This document shows, piece after piece, positions 32,368-34,398 of a DNA stretch of 34,398 bases. This DNA comes from Methanolobus sp. UBA474 (GTDB taxonomy: Archaea > Halobacteriota > Methanosarcinia > Methanosarcinales > Methanosarcinaceae). The stretch spans positions 1 through 34,398 of the forward strand of contig DANZ01000146.1 in assembly GCA_002501695.1 (NCBI GenBank). The letters run 5' to 3'. How positions within the stretch are numbered: the first letter of the stretch is position 1; every line of letters begins with the position of its first letter. The notes beneath the pieces were generated by a model. It saw only the letters and a list, made by a program, of their open reading frames with translations. It was not told the DNA's origin and ran no database searches. The position numbers and the translations under genes were made by a program.

Positions 32368-32410
32368 TTATATACACGTAAATCTTATAGAGAGTAGAGT
32401 TTGCGCGCAA
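32368..32410 (+). promoter_or_regulatory. Promoter and palindromic site of the FilR1 regulator
   Basis: TATA box TTATATAC (32368-32375) predicts a start near 32396. TTGCGCGCAA (32401-32410) is a perfect 10-bp palindrome immediately after that point and stands out in AT-rich surroundings. It is a good candidate for an autoregulatory operator of the winged-helix gene that follows. Confidence 0.45.
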
Positions 32411-32445
32411 TATGATATTCAAGTATGTACAGGACTAGGATATTA

Positions 32446-33231
32446 ATGAAAACCTCACTGATCGATGTACTGTTCATGTCTGAAAAGAGAAAAAGTGTGC
32501 TCTTATTACTGCATGAAGGACCTAAAAGGATAGAAGCACTTGTAGGATCCCTTAAGACAACACGCCAGGCGCTTCTTCCCCAGATCAGGATACTTGAGGA
32601 TAATTATCTTGTGTCTCATAATAGAGATACCTATGAGTTAACTGCCATAGGTAAGCTCGCTGTAGAAAAGATGGAACCGCTTTTAGATACTGTCAGGGTG
32701 CTGGAAAGATGTCCGGATTACTGGGGCAGACATGATCTCAGCCTTATCCCGCTGCATTTAATGAAAAGACTGCGGGAACTGGGTGATTGCACCCTGGTCA
32801 TTCCCTCCCTGCAGGAAATGCACGACTTCAATAAAGAGGTGCATGAAAAATCAAAAGGATCCCGATCCTTCTTTGAGGTTGCCTCAACGTTTAAAGCTGA
32901 TTTTCACTTTTTGTTCTCCGAACTGGCACAGAAGGGTACGAGTATGACATTTATAATTTCAAAGGAACTGCAGGACCATTTACAAAGAGAAAGGCACGAG
33001 GAATTTAAAGAATATCTGGAAAATGAAAAGACCGTATTCTACCTGTATCCGGAAAACATGCCTTTCCTCTCTTTTGTTGGAAATGATTTCTGCCTGCTGC
33101 TCGAGTTATTGACGCACGATGGATCGTTTGACAACACACAGCTTGTCTGCTGCAATCCCGACGCTCTTGTATGGGGCAGGGAGCTCTTTGACTTCTACAT
33201 GCAGAGATCAACACAGATAACCGGGATATAA
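32446..33231 (+). CDS. Winged-helix regulator with FilR1-like effector domain
   Basis: Transcription regulator of a family abundant in Methanosarcinales, which includes the methylsulfide-related Msr regulators. Residues about 1-80 are a winged helix (SLIDVLFMSEKRKSVLLLLH, LKTTRQALLPQIRILEDNYL, HNRDTYELTAIGKLAVEKM). The C-terminal half, about 105-255, matches the DUF1724/FilR1 pattern: FFEVASTFKADFHFLF, MTFIISKELQDHL, LENEKTVFYLYPENMPF, VGNDFCLLLELL and the closing WGRELFDFYMQRS. ATG 32446 has AGGA 5 nt upstream and is preferred over the in-frame ATG 32425. The ligand and targets are unknown. It sits alone behind its own promoter. Confidence 0.82.
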   Translation: MKTSLIDVLFMSEKRKSVLLLLHEGPKRIEALVGSLKTTRQALLPQIRILEDNYLVSHNRDTYELTAIGKLAVEKMEPLLDTVRVLERCPDYWGRHDLSLIPLHLMKRLRELGDCTLVIPSLQEMHDFNKEVHEKSKGSRSFFEVASTFKADFHFLFSELAQKGTSMTFIISKELQDHLQRERHEEFKEYLENEKTVFYLYPENMPFLSFVGNDFCLLLELLTHDGSFDNTQLVCCNPDALVWGRELFDFYMQRSTQITGI

Positions 33232-33396
33232 GGAACTCCTTACACAAACGTATCAGCGGGCGGGGGAGACATGTCTTAAAACTGCAAGCGCAAACGGTTC
33301 TATTGACAGGTTGATAGAATAAAGTAGTTTAATAAGAAGAGTTATATATAAAGATACATAACATATTATTATAGTTAAAGCCACTCTGGTGACAGC

Positions 33397-34029
33397 TTGG
33401 AAAAATGGTTAAAGATAACATACACTAAGGTTTTGTGTATACTTTCATTCACGGTGATAGTATTACTTTTAGCAGGCCTTGTATATTCTACCGAGTTCAG
33501 TGAAAAAAACCCATCAGGCACTAAACCGAAATTCAGCGCGTACAAAGTGTCCGGTTCTCCTGTTATTCTGGTTGATGATCCCACGGCCCGCGATCCGACA
33601 TGGGAAGAGCTTATGCAGTTCCTGGAGGAAGATGATACGGACAGGATCCTCTACCAGCTTGACAGCTTCAATTGCATCGACTTTGCAGAAAGGCTGCACA
33701 ATAATGCAGAGAGCAGGGGGATCCGTGCAGCTTATGTTTCTGTAAGCTTCCAGGACAGACAGAACGGACATGCTATAAATGCCTTTGAAACCGCTGATAA
33801 GGGCCTGGTATTCATAGATTGTACAGGAGCCGAAAATCCCCTTGGAGAGCTGGACAGTAACGATAAGGTCGCTTATATCGTACCGGACAGAGAATACGGA
33901 TCGGTCTCTATATATTACACTGATACACCTGATTATGAGTTCTATGAAATGAGAAAGGGTAAGCGCCTGAAAGGTTTCTTCAAAAGTATCGGTACTGTTA
34001 AAGATACAAGGATATTCTGGGGGATGTGA
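33397..34029 (+). CDS. Membrane-anchored transglutaminase-like protein
   Basis: A 210-residue protein with one N-terminal membrane helix (about 12-30, VLCILSFTVIVLLLAGLVY) and an outside domain of the transglutaminase/cysteine-protease fold. C93 (SFNCIDFAERLH), H125 (QNGHAINAFET) and D141 (FIDCTG) form a plausible catalytic triad. Start is TTG 33397 with GGTGA 4-5 nt upstream; no ATG precedes the helix in this frame. A TATA box TTATATATAAAG near 33340 gives a short leader. Its substrate is unknown; together with the C39-like lipoprotein it is the second exported cysteine-enzyme candidate in the window. Confidence 0.7.
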   Translation: MEKWLKITYTKVLCILSFTVIVLLLAGLVYSTEFSEKNPSGTKPKFSAYKVSGSPVILVDDPTARDPTWEELMQFLEEDDTDRILYQLDSFNCIDFAERLHNNAESRGIRAAYVSVSFQDRQNGHAINAFETADKGLVFIDCTGAENPLGELDSNDKVAYIVPDREYGSVSIYYTDTPDYEFYEMRKGKRLKGFFKSIGTVKDTRIFWGM

Positions 34030-34087
34030 CTCCTGCCTGTCGAATATCCCATTGCTCCACGGAAGCATGATGAATGAAACCGGCATA

Positions 34088-34125
34088 GCAGGAACGGTTC
34101 CTGCTTCAAGTAATGCCCTGTTTTT
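34088..34125 (+). terminator. Hairpin and T-run after the transglutaminase-like gene
   Basis: GCAGGAACgGTTCCTGC (34088-34104) is a 17-nt perfect palindrome around one base, and CCCTGTTTTTTAGGG follows with a run of six T. They lie 60-95 nt after the stop codon and probably end the transcript. Confidence 0.5.
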
Positions 34126-34398
34126 TAGGGATAATGTTCTCATCAAGGATTTCCCGTAGGTACAGGCAAGATCACCTCTTTTCAAGGAAGATCCTATGGA
34201 GCCCGGATAAGGCTATAAGCACAGATGGCAATATATATGACATCCAGAATATGGAAGATACAGTTATAAAATAAACCAAAACGGAGTAGTCAGTTTGCCA
34301 CAGGAAGCAGAGGACGAAGCAGAAGCTTCCACTCCCATCCAGCCGGGTGAGTCCACTGTTTCAATGTCGGTCCTGATGACATATATTATTGAGTGAAG
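34126..34398 (+). other. End of window, possible start of a small gene
   Basis: No firm gene is seen. A TATA-like AATATATATGA (34230-34240) lies upstream of GGAG (34283-34286) and TTG 34295, which opens 33 codons rich in Glu and Ala (LPQEAEDEAEASTPIQPGES) and stops at TGA 34394. It could be a small protein or chance. Confidence 0.2.

Noticed and set aside
33514..34185. 223-residue open frame on the minus strand
   Set aside because: It is a mirror of the transglutaminase-like gene, has no ribosome site or recognisable domain, and runs through a terminator hairpin.
1..34398. tRNA, rRNA, CRISPR array, insertion sequence or phage genes
   Set aside because: Intergenic regions were read for cloverleaf-like ends, regular spacer repeats, terminal inverted repeats and transposase motifs; none was found.

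Overview
The window is archaeal and most likely from a cytochrome-containing methylotrophic methanogen of the Methanosarcinaceae (Methanolobus/Methanomethylovorans-like; the genus is a guess). The reasons are a Methanosarcina-type A1Ao ATP synthase operon, the siroheme-dependent (Ahb) haem pathway, a CXXXY-type CcmE, an FprA-type F420H2 oxidase, a FilR1-domain regulator, and archaeal TATA boxes and GGTG/GGAG ribosome sites throughout.

Layout. (1) 1-7143, minus strand: ATP synthase operon in the order atpH-I-K-E-C-F-A-B, cut inside atpB by the window edge. (2) 7372-10024, minus strand: a compact operon running ccmD (hidden, about 38 codons)-ccmE-polyprenyl diphosphate synthase-radical SAM/SPASM-like protein. 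(3) 10216-19206, plus strand and divergent from (2): ahbD, ahbA, ahbB, precorrin-2 dehydrogenase, hemA, hemB, hemL, hemC, then pyrD and pyrK in the same run. (4) 19273-23300: FeoA-like protein, U32 peptidase-family protein, a yeast-Fcy1-like cytosine deaminase and a REC-PAS-PAS histidine kinase. (5) 23301-34398: a looser accessory region with exported cysteine-peptidase-like proteins, a SemiSWEET, a small ferredoxin, a cupredoxin-like lipoprotein without copper ligands, FprA, a GerW-family protein with a repeat tail, a polytopic membrane protein, a hemerythrin gene broken by one in-frame stop, a FilR1 regulator, and several small ORFs and hairpins.

How it fits together. Regions 2 and 3 look like one redox-biogenesis locus. 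The plus-strand operon makes 5-aminolaevulinate (HemA, HemL), porphobilinogen (HemB), hydroxymethylbilane (HemC), sirohydrochlorin (precorrin-2 dehydrogenase) and then haem from siroheme (AhbA/B, AhbD). The minus-strand operon holds the haem chaperone pair for cytochrome c maturation (CcmD, CcmE) and a prenyl chain synthase that could make the methanophenazine side chain. Uroporphyrinogen-III synthase, its methyltransferase and AhbC are not in the window. The ATP synthase next door uses the gradient that such a chain builds.

The points most worth checking are the hidden ccmD and the ccmD-ccmE-prenyl synthase-radical SAM unit, the altered region II of the prenyl synthase, the cupredoxin that lost its copper site, the nonsense codon in hemerythrin, the frameshifted repeat tail of the GerW protein, and the small ORFs in the 1-kb gap after fprA.
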